Source of the DNA: Algoriphagus sp.
GTDB taxonomy: Bacteria; Bacteroidota; Bacteroidia; Cytophagales; Cyclobacteriaceae
DNA length: 64,000 bases
Reading direction: 5' to 3'
Assembly: GCF_024305035.1 (NCBI RefSeq)
Contig: NZ_JAMWZB010000007.1
Coordinates: 93,278 to 157,277 of the forward strand
The notes under the pieces are model-generated. The model did not search any database and had not been told where the DNA came from. It saw only the letters and a program-made list of their open reading frames with translations. Shown in pieces: positions 9,095 through 17,517 of this stretch. Position 1 is the first letter of the stretch, and the number at the start of each line of letters is the position of its first letter. A program made the translations under genes and the position numbers.

Positions 9095-9493
9095 ATGAAT
9101 TCTGAACAACCCACATTTTACCAACTCCGACCCGAAGTCGAGCAAGCCTATGGCTATGCTCATGCCGTCAAAATCGGAAACAGCATCAAGGTATCCGGTG
9201 CCGTAAGCATGGATGATGAAGGCAATCCTACGGCTGTTGGCAACTTTCTCCAGCAAATGAAAAACTGCTATACCGATCTCGAGAAAGTACTCAAGCACTT
9301 CAATTGCAGGTTCGATGATGTACTGGTAGAAAATGTATTCACCACTGATATGTCCGCATTTTTAGAACATGCAGGCCACCGAACTACCATTTACACCCAG
9401 CAATTCCCAACAGGAACCTGGCTAGAAGTAAAAGGCTTGGCTTTGCCAGAATTCCTGATCGAAATCGAGCTGGAAGTTCACTGTAAAAACTAA
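9095..9493 (+). CDS. Rid-family protein (YjgF/RidA fold) lacking the catalytic Arg
   Basis: A 132-residue single-domain protein of the RidA/YjgF superfamily, recognisable by IKVSGAVSMD near residue 32, the helix NFLQQMKNCYTDLEKVLKHF, the VENVFTTDM strand and the C-terminal IEIELEV. RidA proper deaminates reactive imines and enamines and needs the Arg of the motif PAR (Arg105 in E. coli). The aligned segment here is FPTGTWLEV, so that Arg appears to be Gly107. It is therefore probably a member of a non-deaminase Rid subgroup with an unknown ligand. It is the first gene of a four-gene set with 17-49 base gaps: Rid, SnoaL-like, DUF2306, SDR. Confidence 0.85.
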   Translation: MNSEQPTFYQLRPEVEQAYGYAHAVKIGNSIKVSGAVSMDDEGNPTAVGNFLQQMKNCYTDLEKVLKHFNCRFDDVLVENVFTTDMSAFLEHAGHRTTIYTQQFPTGTWLEVKGLALPEFLIEIELEVHCKN

Positions 9494-9510
9494 AAATAAA
9501 ACACAAAACC

Positions 9511-9930
9511 ATGGAAGATATAATCAGGCAATCCGCAGAAAATAAAGCCATCGTCAACAGCCTCTATCAGGCTTTCGCCAAAGGAGATGTACCCGGAGTC
9601 CTCGACACCATGGATCCTCAGATCGTTTGGAATGAAGCCGAAGGAAATGACTACGCAAAAGGAAACCCCTATGTAGGACCCGAGGCCGTTTTAAACGGCG
9701 TTTTTGGACCCATCTTACAAGATCATGAATACTTCAATTTACAAAATATCGAACTCCATGAAATGCTTCATGACAAGGTGCTAGCCACTTTGCGCTACGA
9801 TGCGAAGACCAAAAAAGGGAACGCCTATAATGCGCAGGTTGCCCATCTCTGGACCGTGAAAAATGGAAAAATCACTGGTTTTCAGCAGTACGTAGACACG
9901 AGGAAACTGCACGATGCGATGAACGCCTAA
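9511..9930 (+). CDS. SnoaL/NTF2-like cytoplasmic protein
   Basis: A 139-residue NTF2-like protein without a signal peptide. It shows the SnoaL pattern: NKAIVNSLYQAFAKGDV at the N-terminus, WNEAEG, VGPEAVLNGVFGPI, then the alternating C-terminal strands VAHLWTVKNGKITGFQQYVD. Such proteins act as isomerases, cyclases or small-ligand binders; the sequence does not say which. It starts 17 bases after the Rid-family gene and is likely translated from the same transcript, so a joint role in handling a small reactive metabolite is a reasonable guess. Confidence 0.85.
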   Translation: MEDIIRQSAENKAIVNSLYQAFAKGDVPGVLDTMDPQIVWNEAEGNDYAKGNPYVGPEAVLNGVFGPILQDHEYFNLQNIELHEMLHDKVLATLRYDAKTKKGNAYNAQVAHLWTVKNGKITGFQQYVDTRKLHDAMNA

Positions 9931-9979
9931 AGCGATCAGGCTTCCTTGGCTAGCCCATAGACTTAACCCTTGCCAAATC

Positions 9980-10618
9980 ATGAACAACAAAACCACACTT
10001 GCTCCCATTCCCTTCAAAACCTGGGTTACTTGGTTGGGAATTGCTTTCTTGGTGATCTTTGCCGGTCAGTTTATTCTAAACGATGCCCTGCCCTACTTTG
10101 GCATGCAAGAGTCAGTTTTCGGGAGATTTTGGTCTATGAAGTGGCCGCTTATTGGGCATATTTCTGGAGGGCTGATTGCGTTAGTTTTAGGCCCCTTTCA
10201 GTTTTGGCCTGCCTTCCGGAATAAATACCTCCACATTCATCGAAAGCTCGGAATGGCATACATCAGTGGGATTCTGATCGCTGTGATCAGTTCGATTGCT
10301 TTATCCTTGACTACAGGCTTGGCGATTCACTGGACTTGGAGTATGGCTTTGATCGGCTTGGCTACAGCTTGGTTTGGCACCACGGGAATGGCCTTTCGAT
10401 TTATCCTTTTGCGCCGAATCCAACTCCACAAGGAATGGATGATCCGAAGCTACGTAGTCACCTTCGCCTTTGTGTTTTTCCGATGGCTGACGAGTCAGGC
10501 TTTTTATCATGAATTGGGGACATTTACCGAAACGGGCCCCACGGCAATTTGGCTTTCTTGGGCCGTCCCGCTTTTCATCACCGAAATCGTGCTAGCTTGG
10601 AATAAGCGAGGAATTTAA
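9980..10618 (+). CDS. DUF2306 family membrane protein
   Basis: A 212-residue polytopic membrane protein with about six helices. The DUF2306 hallmarks are present: H60 in GHISGG, then LVLGPFQF, H87 in IHRKLGMAY, and H150 followed by KEWMIRSY and a FRW motif. The spaced histidines suggest haem or quinone contact in this family, but the function is not established. It is the third gene of the Rid/SnoaL/DUF2306/SDR set, and its residue pattern resembles the membrane protein at 209-907. Confidence 0.85.
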   Translation: MNNKTTLAPIPFKTWVTWLGIAFLVIFAGQFILNDALPYFGMQESVFGRFWSMKWPLIGHISGGLIALVLGPFQFWPAFRNKYLHIHRKLGMAYISGILIAVISSIALSLTTGLAIHWTWSMALIGLATAWFGTTGMAFRFILLRRIQLHKEWMIRSYVVTFAFVFFRWLTSQAFYHELGTFTETGPTAIWLSWAVPLFITEIVLAWNKRGI

Positions 10619-10666
10619 GTCTCTAATAAATTTAATTACGCTCAACAGCGCGAAACTCTTTGAAAA

Positions 10667-11533
10667 ATGAAGAAAATACTCATTACCGGTTGCAGTACCG
10701 GATTCGGATTTGAAGCTGCAAAGTACTTGGCAGAAAAAGGACATCAGGTATTTGCAACCATGCGAAATGTCCACCGCTCAAACGCAGAAGCCACAAAGGC
10801 TCTTCAAGATTTTTCAGAAGAAAAAAACTTGAAATTGGAGGTAATCGAGTTGGATGTCACCACAGACGAAAGTGTTTCCAAGGCCATGAAGAACATCCCC
10901 GATGTAGATGTACTCATCAACAATGCCGGCCGTGGTTTTGGCGGTGCGATTGAAGCCTTTAGCTTGGAAGAATGCCAGGCACAATTTGACCTGAATGTGC
11001 TGGGTAATGTCAGAATGATTAAAGCTGTTTTACCAGGTATGCGCGCACAGCAATCAGGCTTAATCATTCAACTGAGTTCGATTGCCGGAAGATTGGCCGT
11101 TCCGGGTTTTGGTATTTATTGTGCTAGCAAATGGGCCGTAGAAGCCATGAGCGAATCGCTCCGCTACGAGCTTGGTCCCTTAGGAATCGATGTGGCGATT
11201 GTACAACCTGGGCCATTTTCCACCAAATTCCTCCCCAATGTCATCATCGGGAACGATGATGAAGTCACTAAGGCCTACCCGCATATCACGGCTTTCAATG
11301 AAGGATTTGTAGCTAACTCCGAAGCTGCATTTGCAAATAACGACACACCTACAGACCCGATGATCGTGGTCAAAATCTTTGAAGACTTAATCGACGCCCC
11401 AGCCGGACAGCGACCTTTACGAACAGAAGCAGGCTTGGATTTTGGGATCAAAGCCATAAACGAAACCCTAGAACCTCACCGAATCAATACCATGAACACC
11501 TTCCAAATCACCGACTGGGATGGAGCAAAGTAG
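10667..11533 (+). CDS. SDR family oxidoreductase
   Basis: A 288-residue short-chain dehydrogenase/reductase. The dinucleotide site is TGCSTGFGFE (residues 7-16), followed by NNAGRGFGG. The active-site Ser is in QLSSIAG (about 139-145) and the Tyr/Lys in YCASKWAVEAMS. The long C-terminal part with PGPFSTKF and a substrate loop is typical of the 17-beta-HSD-like group of bacterial SDRs. It closes the four-gene set that starts at 9095. The natural substrate is unknown. Confidence 0.9.
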   Translation: MKKILITGCSTGFGFEAAKYLAEKGHQVFATMRNVHRSNAEATKALQDFSEEKNLKLEVIELDVTTDESVSKAMKNIPDVDVLINNAGRGFGGAIEAFSLEECQAQFDLNVLGNVRMIKAVLPGMRAQQSGLIIQLSSIAGRLAVPGFGIYCASKWAVEAMSESLRYELGPLGIDVAIVQPGPFSTKFLPNVIIGNDDEVTKAYPHITAFNEGFVANSEAAFANNDTPTDPMIVVKIFEDLIDAPAGQRPLRTEAGLDFGIKAINETLEPHRINTMNTFQITDWDGAK

Positions 11534-11577
11534 ATTAGGATATTGAAACAGAGAGAAATGTGTAAATCTGAAAAGAG

Positions 11578-11602
11578 TCCAATCCCAGGAATTGGGATTG
11601 GA
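11578..11602 (+). terminator. Strong hairpin downstream of SDR gene
   Basis: A perfect 10-base stem TCCAATCCCA / TGGGATTGGA has a five-base loop, 44 bases after the SDR stop. It has no clean T-run (TAAAAAG follows), so it may be a terminator or an RNA-stabilising 3' structure. Confidence 0.5.
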
Positions 11603-11718
11603 TAAAAAGAAGTCTTTTAATTCTTTTAGATTTCTGTTTATCAATAACTTAGTTTAGAATAAAAAAGTCGGGTAAAGTCACTCCGATTCTCACCAGTCAT
11701 TTGACTAATTTGATTAGT

Positions 11719-12630
11719 ATGAAAATTCTCCAAATCATCTGCTTCCTTATTTTTTTCTCTTCCAGTTTAGCGTATTCCCAAAAGCTAAGCGAACCGACTG
11801 ATCTAAGTCAAGGAGAAATAAACAGTACGTATCAAATCATCAAAGATCTCCCTTATGGTCAGGATACAGCCCAAGTGATGGATGTTTACCTTTCTCAAAA
11901 AGCAAAATCCTTTGGTAATCGAAACTATACTATTGTTTTCCTACACGGTGGCGCTTATTACCTGAGTGATAAAACGGCAGAGGAACGATATATTGAACCC
12001 TATCTTAAAAAAGGGTTGAATGTCATCAATCTAAATTATAGGCTCAAAAGAGGGATCCCCCTTGCCACGAGCGATTTGACCCATGCTTTGAATTTTTTGA
12101 AGGCAAATAAAAGTGAGTACGATTTAGACCTGCAAACCATCATCTTAACGGGCTTTTCGGCGGGAGCACAAATTGCCACCAATGTGGGCCTCGGTCAAAA
12201 TAATCCCTCCTTTCCAGACCAGTTAAATGATGGGATAGGCATTCAGGGAATCATCAATTTTTCAGGCCCGGTCGATGATTTGGACATCATCGAAAAGATC
12301 TTTCTGAATTTCGATCAAGAGATAGCCAGAAAAGCAGGAGAAGCACTCTTCCCTTCTGAAGGGTATGCCAAAAAAGAAGAAGTGGCTGTCTATGAGCCCA
12401 TCACCTATTTTGATCAAGAGGATCCACCCATTTTTCTGTGGCATGGTGGTTTGGATGATCAGGTTCCTCCAAATACTTTCGAGCGATTTGTTCAAAAATT
12501 GAGAAATAGCAAGGATTTCCAATTGTATCTCCCAGAGGGAAAACACAGTCCCAGCCAGGAGGAATTAGAAGCTGCTTATCTTCAAATTTTTGAGTTTTTG
12601 GATGATCTAAAAAATGAGCAGCTTCAGTAA
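11719..12630 (+). CDS. Secreted alpha/beta hydrolase (BD-FAE/esterase-like)
   Basis: A 303-residue secreted hydrolase. I chose the ATG at 11719, directly before the signal peptide KILQIICFLIFFSSSLAYSQ, rather than an upstream TTG. The oxyanion-hole motif VFLHGGAYYLS (HGGxxxxG-like) is followed by the nucleophile elbow GFSAGAQ, the acid in WHGGLDDQVPP and the His in EGKHSPS. This order fits the HSL/BD-FAE group of alpha/beta hydrolases that cleave carboxyl or feruloyl esters. It leads a same-strand run with an M20 amidohydrolase, an NTF2-like protein and a P1 peptidase. Confidence 0.88.
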   Translation: MKILQIICFLIFFSSSLAYSQKLSEPTDLSQGEINSTYQIIKDLPYGQDTAQVMDVYLSQKAKSFGNRNYTIVFLHGGAYYLSDKTAEERYIEPYLKKGLNVINLNYRLKRGIPLATSDLTHALNFLKANKSEYDLDLQTIILTGFSAGAQIATNVGLGQNNPSFPDQLNDGIGIQGIINFSGPVDDLDIIEKIFLNFDQEIARKAGEALFPSEGYAKKEEVAVYEPITYFDQEDPPIFLWHGGLDDQVPPNTFERFVQKLRNSKDFQLYLPEGKHSPSQEELEAAYLQIFEFLDDLKNEQLQ

Positions 12631-12693
12631 AAATAGATAATCTAGCTCTTCTGATGGTCAGTGGGGCTTATCAGAAATAACTACAAATTGAAA

Positions 12694-14004
12694 ATGAAAA
12701 AGATCAAACTATTGCTGCTATCAGCTTTTCTATTTAGCAGTTTACAAGTAAGTGCTCAATCCACCGATAGCCAAATTCAAGCAGCGGTAAAGGGAGTGGA
12801 ACAGAAAGTGATCGAGTGGCGCAGGGACATTCATCAAAATCCCGAGCTGGGGAATCGTGAAGTTCGTACGGCAACTTTGGTTGCCGGACATTTAGAATCC
12901 CTTGGTATAGAAGTAATGACCAATGTGGCTGTGACAGGCGTCGTTGGGGTTTTGAAGGGTGGGCTTCCAGGCCCGGTGGTGGCTTTGCGCGCAGACATGG
13001 ATGCGCTACCTGTACAAGAAGTCAACCAGCTTCCTTTTGCCTCCAAAGCCAAGGCCATGTATAACGGGGAAGAAACCTACGTGATGCATGCCTGCGGGCA
13101 CGATTCCCACGTAGCAATCCTAATGGGTGTCGCTGAAATTTTGTCTGGCATGCGGGAAGATTTAAAAGGTACAGTAAAATTCATTTTCCAACCTGCTGAA
13201 GAGGGTGCACCCAAAGGAGAAGAAGGGGGTGCTGAGCTCATGGTGAAGGAAGGCGTTTTGAAAAATCCGGATGTGGATGTCATTTTCGGATTGCATTCCA
13301 TTGCTCAAATCGAAGTGGGAAAAATCGCCTATCGACCGGGAGGAATGATGGCAGGAGTGAGCGACATGAAAATCACCATCAAAGGAAAGTCTTCCCATGG
13401 TGCTGAACCCTGGTTTTCTGTGGACCCGATCGTAACCGCGGCCCAAATCATCAATAATCTTCAAACCATCGTCAGCCGCAACCTGAATGTCACACAAAAT
13501 GCTGGGGTAGTAACCATTGGTGCAATCGAAGGTGGCAATCGGTCAAACATCATCCCCGGACAGGTAGAAATGCTGGGTACAGTAAGAACATTAAGCGATT
13601 CGGACGAAAAATTGGTCCACGAACGAATTCGCCAAATAGTCCAAAATACCGCTGAATCAAACGGGGCGGAAGTCCTACTGGAACTTCCCTTTTCATCGCG
13701 ATTCCCTGTCACCTTTAATGACCTGGATCTTACCGCTAAGATGTTGCCTACATTAGAAAATTCTGCCGGCAAGTCCAATGTCCTGTTGATTCCCGCAGAT
13801 ACAGGAGCGGAAGATTTTTCATTTTTCGCCAATGAAGTCCCGGGCTTTTATTTCTACATAGGTGGTATGCCCAAAGGGCAAGATCCCAAAAGCTCCGGAC
13901 CACATCATACCCCAGAGTTTTTTCTTGATGAAAGTGGCTTTAGAACCGGAATCAAGGCCATGGTCAATTTGGTCGTAGACTATATGCAAATGGAAGGGCA
14001 GTAG
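12694..14004 (+). CDS. Secreted M20 family amidohydrolase (hippurate/IAA-amino acid hydrolase type)
   Basis: A 436-residue M20D-type metal amidohydrolase. The ATG at 12694 is preferred over an upstream GTG because it begins the signal peptide MKKIKLLLLSAFLFSSLQVSAQ. The metal and catalytic residues are in place: MHACGHDSH (C134, H136), FQPAEEG (E169, E170), the LHS motif about 35 residues later, and a C-terminal HHTPEF. The mid part with GKSSHGAEPW is the dimerisation or lid domain. The family removes acyl groups from N-acyl amino acids. The signal peptide puts the enzyme in the periplasm or outside. Neighbouring hydrolases suggest use of amide-linked substrates. Confidence 0.92.
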   Translation: MKKIKLLLLSAFLFSSLQVSAQSTDSQIQAAVKGVEQKVIEWRRDIHQNPELGNREVRTATLVAGHLESLGIEVMTNVAVTGVVGVLKGGLPGPVVALRADMDALPVQEVNQLPFASKAKAMYNGEETYVMHACGHDSHVAILMGVAEILSGMREDLKGTVKFIFQPAEEGAPKGEEGGAELMVKEGVLKNPDVDVIFGLHSIAQIEVGKIAYRPGGMMAGVSDMKITIKGKSSHGAEPWFSVDPIVTAAQIINNLQTIVSRNLNVTQNAGVVTIGAIEGGNRSNIIPGQVEMLGTVRTLSDSDEKLVHERIRQIVQNTAESNGAEVLLELPFSSRFPVTFNDLDLTAKMLPTLENSAGKSNVLLIPADTGAEDFSFFANEVPGFYFYIGGMPKGQDPKSSGPHHTPEFFLDESGFRTGIKAMVNLVVDYMQMEGQ

Positions 14005-14062
14005 CAAAGAAAATTGATGAATAAGCCTCAACTTACTCCAAACATAAAAAAACCTAAACTTA

Positions 14063-14575
14063 ATGAGGATAAAAAACATACTACTCCCAATCTTGGTGTT
14101 AACGGGCTCTTTTGTTTTCGCTCAAAGTCCACAAAACCAATACGCTCAGGATGTCCAATCCATCGATGCCATTATCACTGCTTACTATCAAGTAGTTTCA
14201 GGTTCAAGCAGCGATCCCTGGCAATTTGAAAGAGATCGCTATATCCATTCTCCAAATGCTGTAATTACAAGAATTGATGAACATGGCCAAGCAGAATCAC
14301 ATTCCCTGGAGTCTGAATACATTCCGCTTGCCCTATCTCCCAAAGAAGATTTTTATGAGATAGAACTGAAAAGGGAAGTAAGCCAATTTGGTAATATGGC
14401 GCAGGTCTGGAGTGCTTTTGAGATCCGAAATGACCCTGAAATCGAATCTGGCGTCCGCGGATTGAATAGCATTCAGTTGCATTATGAAAATGGAAGGTGG
14501 TGGATTGACAGCTGGACTTGCGAAATGGAAACTGAAAATAGTGCTGTCCTCACTGAATTTATGGCTGACCAATGA
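14063..14575 (+). CDS. Secreted NTF2-like protein
   Basis: A 170-residue exported protein with a signal peptide (cleavage after VFAQ). The mature chain has the NTF2-like pattern, with SIDAIITAYYQVVSGSS and WQFERDRYIHSPNAVI at the front and MAQVWSAFEIRND plus INSIQLHYENGRWWI-type strands at the end. In many bacterial proteins of this type the pocket binds a small ligand. Nothing specific can be assigned. It sits 58 bases after the M20 gene and 76 before the P1 peptidase gene, which suggests cotranscription. Confidence 0.75.
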   Translation: MRIKNILLPILVLTGSFVFAQSPQNQYAQDVQSIDAIITAYYQVVSGSSSDPWQFERDRYIHSPNAVITRIDEHGQAESHSLESEYIPLALSPKEDFYEIELKREVSQFGNMAQVWSAFEIRNDPEIESGVRGLNSIQLHYENGRWWIDSWTCEMETENSAVLTEFMADQ

Positions 14576-14651
14576 AGCTTACCCATAACCATGATCTGAT
14601 GGCCAAAAGATTTATCAATTAAACGAAAAAAGAAGAGCTAAACATTTTAAA

Positions 14652-15836
14652 ATGAAACATATAATCCGATTACTTTCAATTTTTATAATACTGCTTATTT
14701 GTTCGGCATCCTACGCCCAAAAACCACGAGCGAGAGATTTGGGAGTTCCCTTTAATGGCACAACTGGTCAATTCAATGCCATCACCGATGTAAAAGGTGT
14801 GGAAGTCGGATACAGCACAATCATTTCTGGAAGTGGTGAAAACATCGTGGGAAAAGGTCCGGTAAGAACAGGGGTCACTGCCATTTTTCCACGGGGCAAA
14901 GCTCAAAAATTTAGTCCTGTATTTGCCAATTGGTATAGCCTGAATGGAAATGGGGAAATGACCGGGACTACATGGGTCACGGAATCCGGCTTTTTGGAAA
15001 CACCAATTATGATTACCAATACCAACAGTGTTGGAGTGGTTCGAGATGCTTTTTTGAAGTGGTACGTAGATACTGACTGGTATAATGGCGAAGAGTGGTG
15101 GTATACCTATCCCGTTGTGGCAGAAACCTACGATGGGTTTTTAAATGACATTTATGGATTTCATGTCAAAGAGGAACATGTACTGGAAGCTATCAATAAT
15201 TCATCTGGTGGTCAAATAGCCGAAGGAAATGTAGGAGGTGGTACCGGGATGATGTGTTTGGGGTTTAAAGGTGGAACAGGCACCTCTTCAAGATTGGTAC
15301 AAATCAAAGATTCCACTTTTACCATTGGTGTACTTGTGCAAGCTAATTTTGGAAGAAAACCTTCGCTGATCATTTCGGGCGTTCCTGTAGGCAGGGAGTT
15401 GCTGGATACACTTAACAACGAATTGAAGTTACCTCCACAGTCTTATCGAAAAGAAGGAGACGGATCCATTATAGTGGTGGTTGCTACAGATGCCCCTTTG
15501 CTTCCACATCAGCTGAAGCGAATTGCACATAGGGTTCCGGTAGGAATTGGAAATACGGGCGGATATGCAAGCAATGGCTCAGGAGATATTTTTATTGCTT
15601 TTTCCACCGCAAATCCCGATGCTTTTCAGCGCTATGATTTCTCAGAAGTGGACATGCTGCCAAATGATTTGATCGATCCGCTATTGGAAGCCACGGTGCA
15701 GGCTGTCGAAGAAGCCATCATTAATGCTATGATCGCAGCAGAAACTATGGAAGGAATCAATGGAAATAAGTCTTATGCAATACCTCATGGATTGCTAGTG
15801 AACGTGCTGAGGAAATACAATAGGTTGAATGAATAA
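14652..15836 (+). CDS. P1 family peptidase (DmpA-like aminopeptidase/esterase), exported
   Basis: A 394-residue Ntn-type hydrolase of peptidase family P1 (S58), with a signal peptide ending SYAQ. The family features are the N-terminal RARDLGVPFNG and ITDVKGVEVGY, the Gly-rich segment EGNVGGGTGMMCLGFKGGTG and the self-processing and nucleophile region GTSSR (residues 210-214). Such precursors cut themselves before the nucleophilic Ser to give two chains. Relatives remove N-terminal amino acids or hydrolyse beta-lactone, amide or ester bonds. The amino-acid permease gene downstream (16180) supports a role in peptide or amide use. Confidence 0.92.
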   Translation: MKHIIRLLSIFIILLICSASYAQKPRARDLGVPFNGTTGQFNAITDVKGVEVGYSTIISGSGENIVGKGPVRTGVTAIFPRGKAQKFSPVFANWYSLNGNGEMTGTTWVTESGFLETPIMITNTNSVGVVRDAFLKWYVDTDWYNGEEWWYTYPVVAETYDGFLNDIYGFHVKEEHVLEAINNSSGGQIAEGNVGGGTGMMCLGFKGGTGTSSRLVQIKDSTFTIGVLVQANFGRKPSLIISGVPVGRELLDTLNNELKLPPQSYRKEGDGSIIVVVATDAPLLPHQLKRIAHRVPVGIGNTGGYASNGSGDIFIAFSTANPDAFQRYDFSEVDMLPNDLIDPLLEATVQAVEEAIINAMIAAETMEGINGNKSYAIPHGLLVNVLRKYNRLNE

Positions 15837-15862
15837 TTGTAAAAAATGTCGTTAAGTTGCTC

Positions 15863-15908
15863 CTCCAGAAGCAGTTTGTTAATCCAAACCGGAGTCCGGC
15901 TTCTGGAG
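15863..15908. repeat. Nested inverted repeat
   Basis: A perfect 10-base outer stem CTCCAGAAGC / GCTTCTGGAG encloses 26 bases that contain the small stem CCGGA / TCCGG. A further palindrome CTACC-GACA-GGTAG lies at 15960-15973. Together they make the stretch 15837-16110 unusually rich in foldable sequence. Confidence 0.55.
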
Positions 15909-16059
15909 AAGTAGGACTGCTCCTTCCGCCCCGAAATTTCCCGACCTCGAAGGGCTTGTCTACCGACAGGTAGAGTTGAATTTGAAAATTTGTTTGACTT
16001 AGCAACAATTTGAATCAATCCCACTTTGCCTGCAAAGTATTCCACATTGTTGGGGAAGA

Positions 16060-16110
16060 AATCAAGGCAGTCCGTCCTAGGCTGAGGCCTTGTGACTCTT
16101 GATTTTTTTA
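16060..16110 (+). terminator. Long-loop terminator-like structure before APC permease
   Basis: AATCAAG and its complement CTTGATT enclose 31 bases with the smaller stem CCT-AGGCTG-AGG and are followed by six T residues. It could end transcription from the P1 peptidase gene. The rest of 15837-16179 holds only the inverted repeats described and no gene. Confidence 0.45.
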
Positions 16111-16179
16111 TCTTTTCAATCACGTACTAAATCAACTTTTAATGGAAAAATTCTTTGATCCACATCTTTTAAACCTTTT

Positions 16180-17484
16180 ATGAAAACCACCCAAGAAGGA
16201 TTAAAACGCGAAGTCGGCGTATGGGGTCTGTCGGCCAATATTGTCAATATCATGGTGGGTGCGGGCATCTTTGTTTTACCTGCCATCATCGCCCAAACCA
16301 TGGGGGCTTCCGGGGTACTCGCCTATCTTTTTTGTGGATTGCTGATTGGTTTGGTGATGCTTTGTTTTGCAGAGGTCGGCAGTAAGGTCACACATTCCGG
16401 AGGGGCATATGCCTATGTGGAGAAAGCCTTTGGCCCTTTTTTTGGCTTTTTGGCTGCTATATTCTACCTCATGGCAGGCACTTTTTCTATTGCAGCAGTG
16501 TCCAACGCCCTGATTGAAATTTTGGGTACTGCTGTCCCTATCTTTCAAACATCATTGGTCAGAATAACCACGCTCTTTGTGATCTTTTTTGGCTTAGCGA
16601 TCCTCAATATCACCGGTGTCAAGCAAGGGGTAGGATTAGTCAAACTCAATACGATTGCGAAACTAACTCCGCTCATCTTATTGATAAGTTTCGGTTGGAA
16701 AGATGTGGAATGGATCAATTTATCCTGGGAAACGGAGCCGACTATTCCGAAACTGGGAGCAGCTTCCTTGATTTTATTTTTTGCCTTTATGGGAGGAGAT
16801 TCGGGCTTGCAGATTGGCGGAGAGATCAAAAATCCTCAAAAAACCATCCCCCGTGCAATTTTCACAGGAATATCCTTTGTCCTTTTACTTTACATCCTGA
16901 TCCAATTGATCGCCCAAGGAATATTAGGTCCTATTCTTCCCGGTTTCAAAGAGGCGCCATTGGGCGAAACTGCTAAAATAATCTTTGGCCCTATCGGGTT
17001 AAGTCTGCTTTTTGTCGGAGCGGGAATTTCCATGTTTGGGATGCTAAGTGGAGAAATACTCAATACCCCCCGAACGATCTTTCGCCTATCGAGAGATGGC
17101 GTAATTCCTATCAGAAAATTAGCCTCCATTCACCACCAATTCAAAACACCCCATTTTGCAATTTTACTTTACGCCGGGCTTGGTTTCAGCCTTGCAGTGA
17201 TGGGGGGATTTAAAGCCTTGGCCTCCATTGCGGCTTCCAGTCTGCTCTTAGTCTACTTTGTAGTTTCTCTCTCGGTGATCGGTCTTCGAAGAAAAAAAGA
17301 CTTGGATAATGGGGGTTTCAAAATCCCTTTGGGTTATACCGTTCCTATCCTTTCTGCAGGAATTATCCTCTTTTTTCTGTCTAATCTCACTGGTTTAGAG
17401 ATAAAAGGCTTGTTGATCATGATTTTTATTTTGTCTTTGATTTATTTTTCGGGGAAGGTATATCAGAAATGGAAAAGTCATTGA
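16180..17484 (+). CDS. APC family amino acid permease
   Basis: A 434-residue transporter with about 12 hydrophobic helices. The N-terminal signature GVWGLSANIVNIMVGAGIFVLP carries the Gly-rich unwound helix 1 (GAGIF) that binds the substrate amine in APC transporters. The helix 6 region reads LILFFAFMGGDSGLQIGGEIKNPQKTIPRAI, matching the conserved E-I-K/N-P motif that follows helix 6. These features place it with amino acid/polyamine/organocation permeases of the inner membrane. The substrate cannot be fixed from sequence. It follows the peptidase and amidohydrolase genes, which makes uptake of their products plausible. Confidence 0.92.
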   Translation: MKTTQEGLKREVGVWGLSANIVNIMVGAGIFVLPAIIAQTMGASGVLAYLFCGLLIGLVMLCFAEVGSKVTHSGGAYAYVEKAFGPFFGFLAAIFYLMAGTFSIAAVSNALIEILGTAVPIFQTSLVRITTLFVIFFGLAILNITGVKQGVGLVKLNTIAKLTPLILLISFGWKDVEWINLSWETEPTIPKLGAASLILFFAFMGGDSGLQIGGEIKNPQKTIPRAIFTGISFVLLLYILIQLIAQGILGPILPGFKEAPLGETAKIIFGPIGLSLLFVGAGISMFGMLSGEILNTPRTIFRLSRDGVIPIRKLASIHHQFKTPHFAILLYAGLGFSLAVMGGFKALASIAASSLLLVYFVVSLSVIGLRRKKDLDNGGFKIPLGYTVPILSAGIILFFLSNLTGLEIKGLLIMIFILSLIYFSGKVYQKWKSH

Positions 17485-17517
17485 AAATCTGGATATTATA
17501 ATCAAAACCTAAAACCG

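Noticed and set aside
11701..11718. TTG start for the alpha/beta hydrolase
   Set aside because: The ATG at 11719 begins a clean signal peptide, while the six extra residues do not help it.
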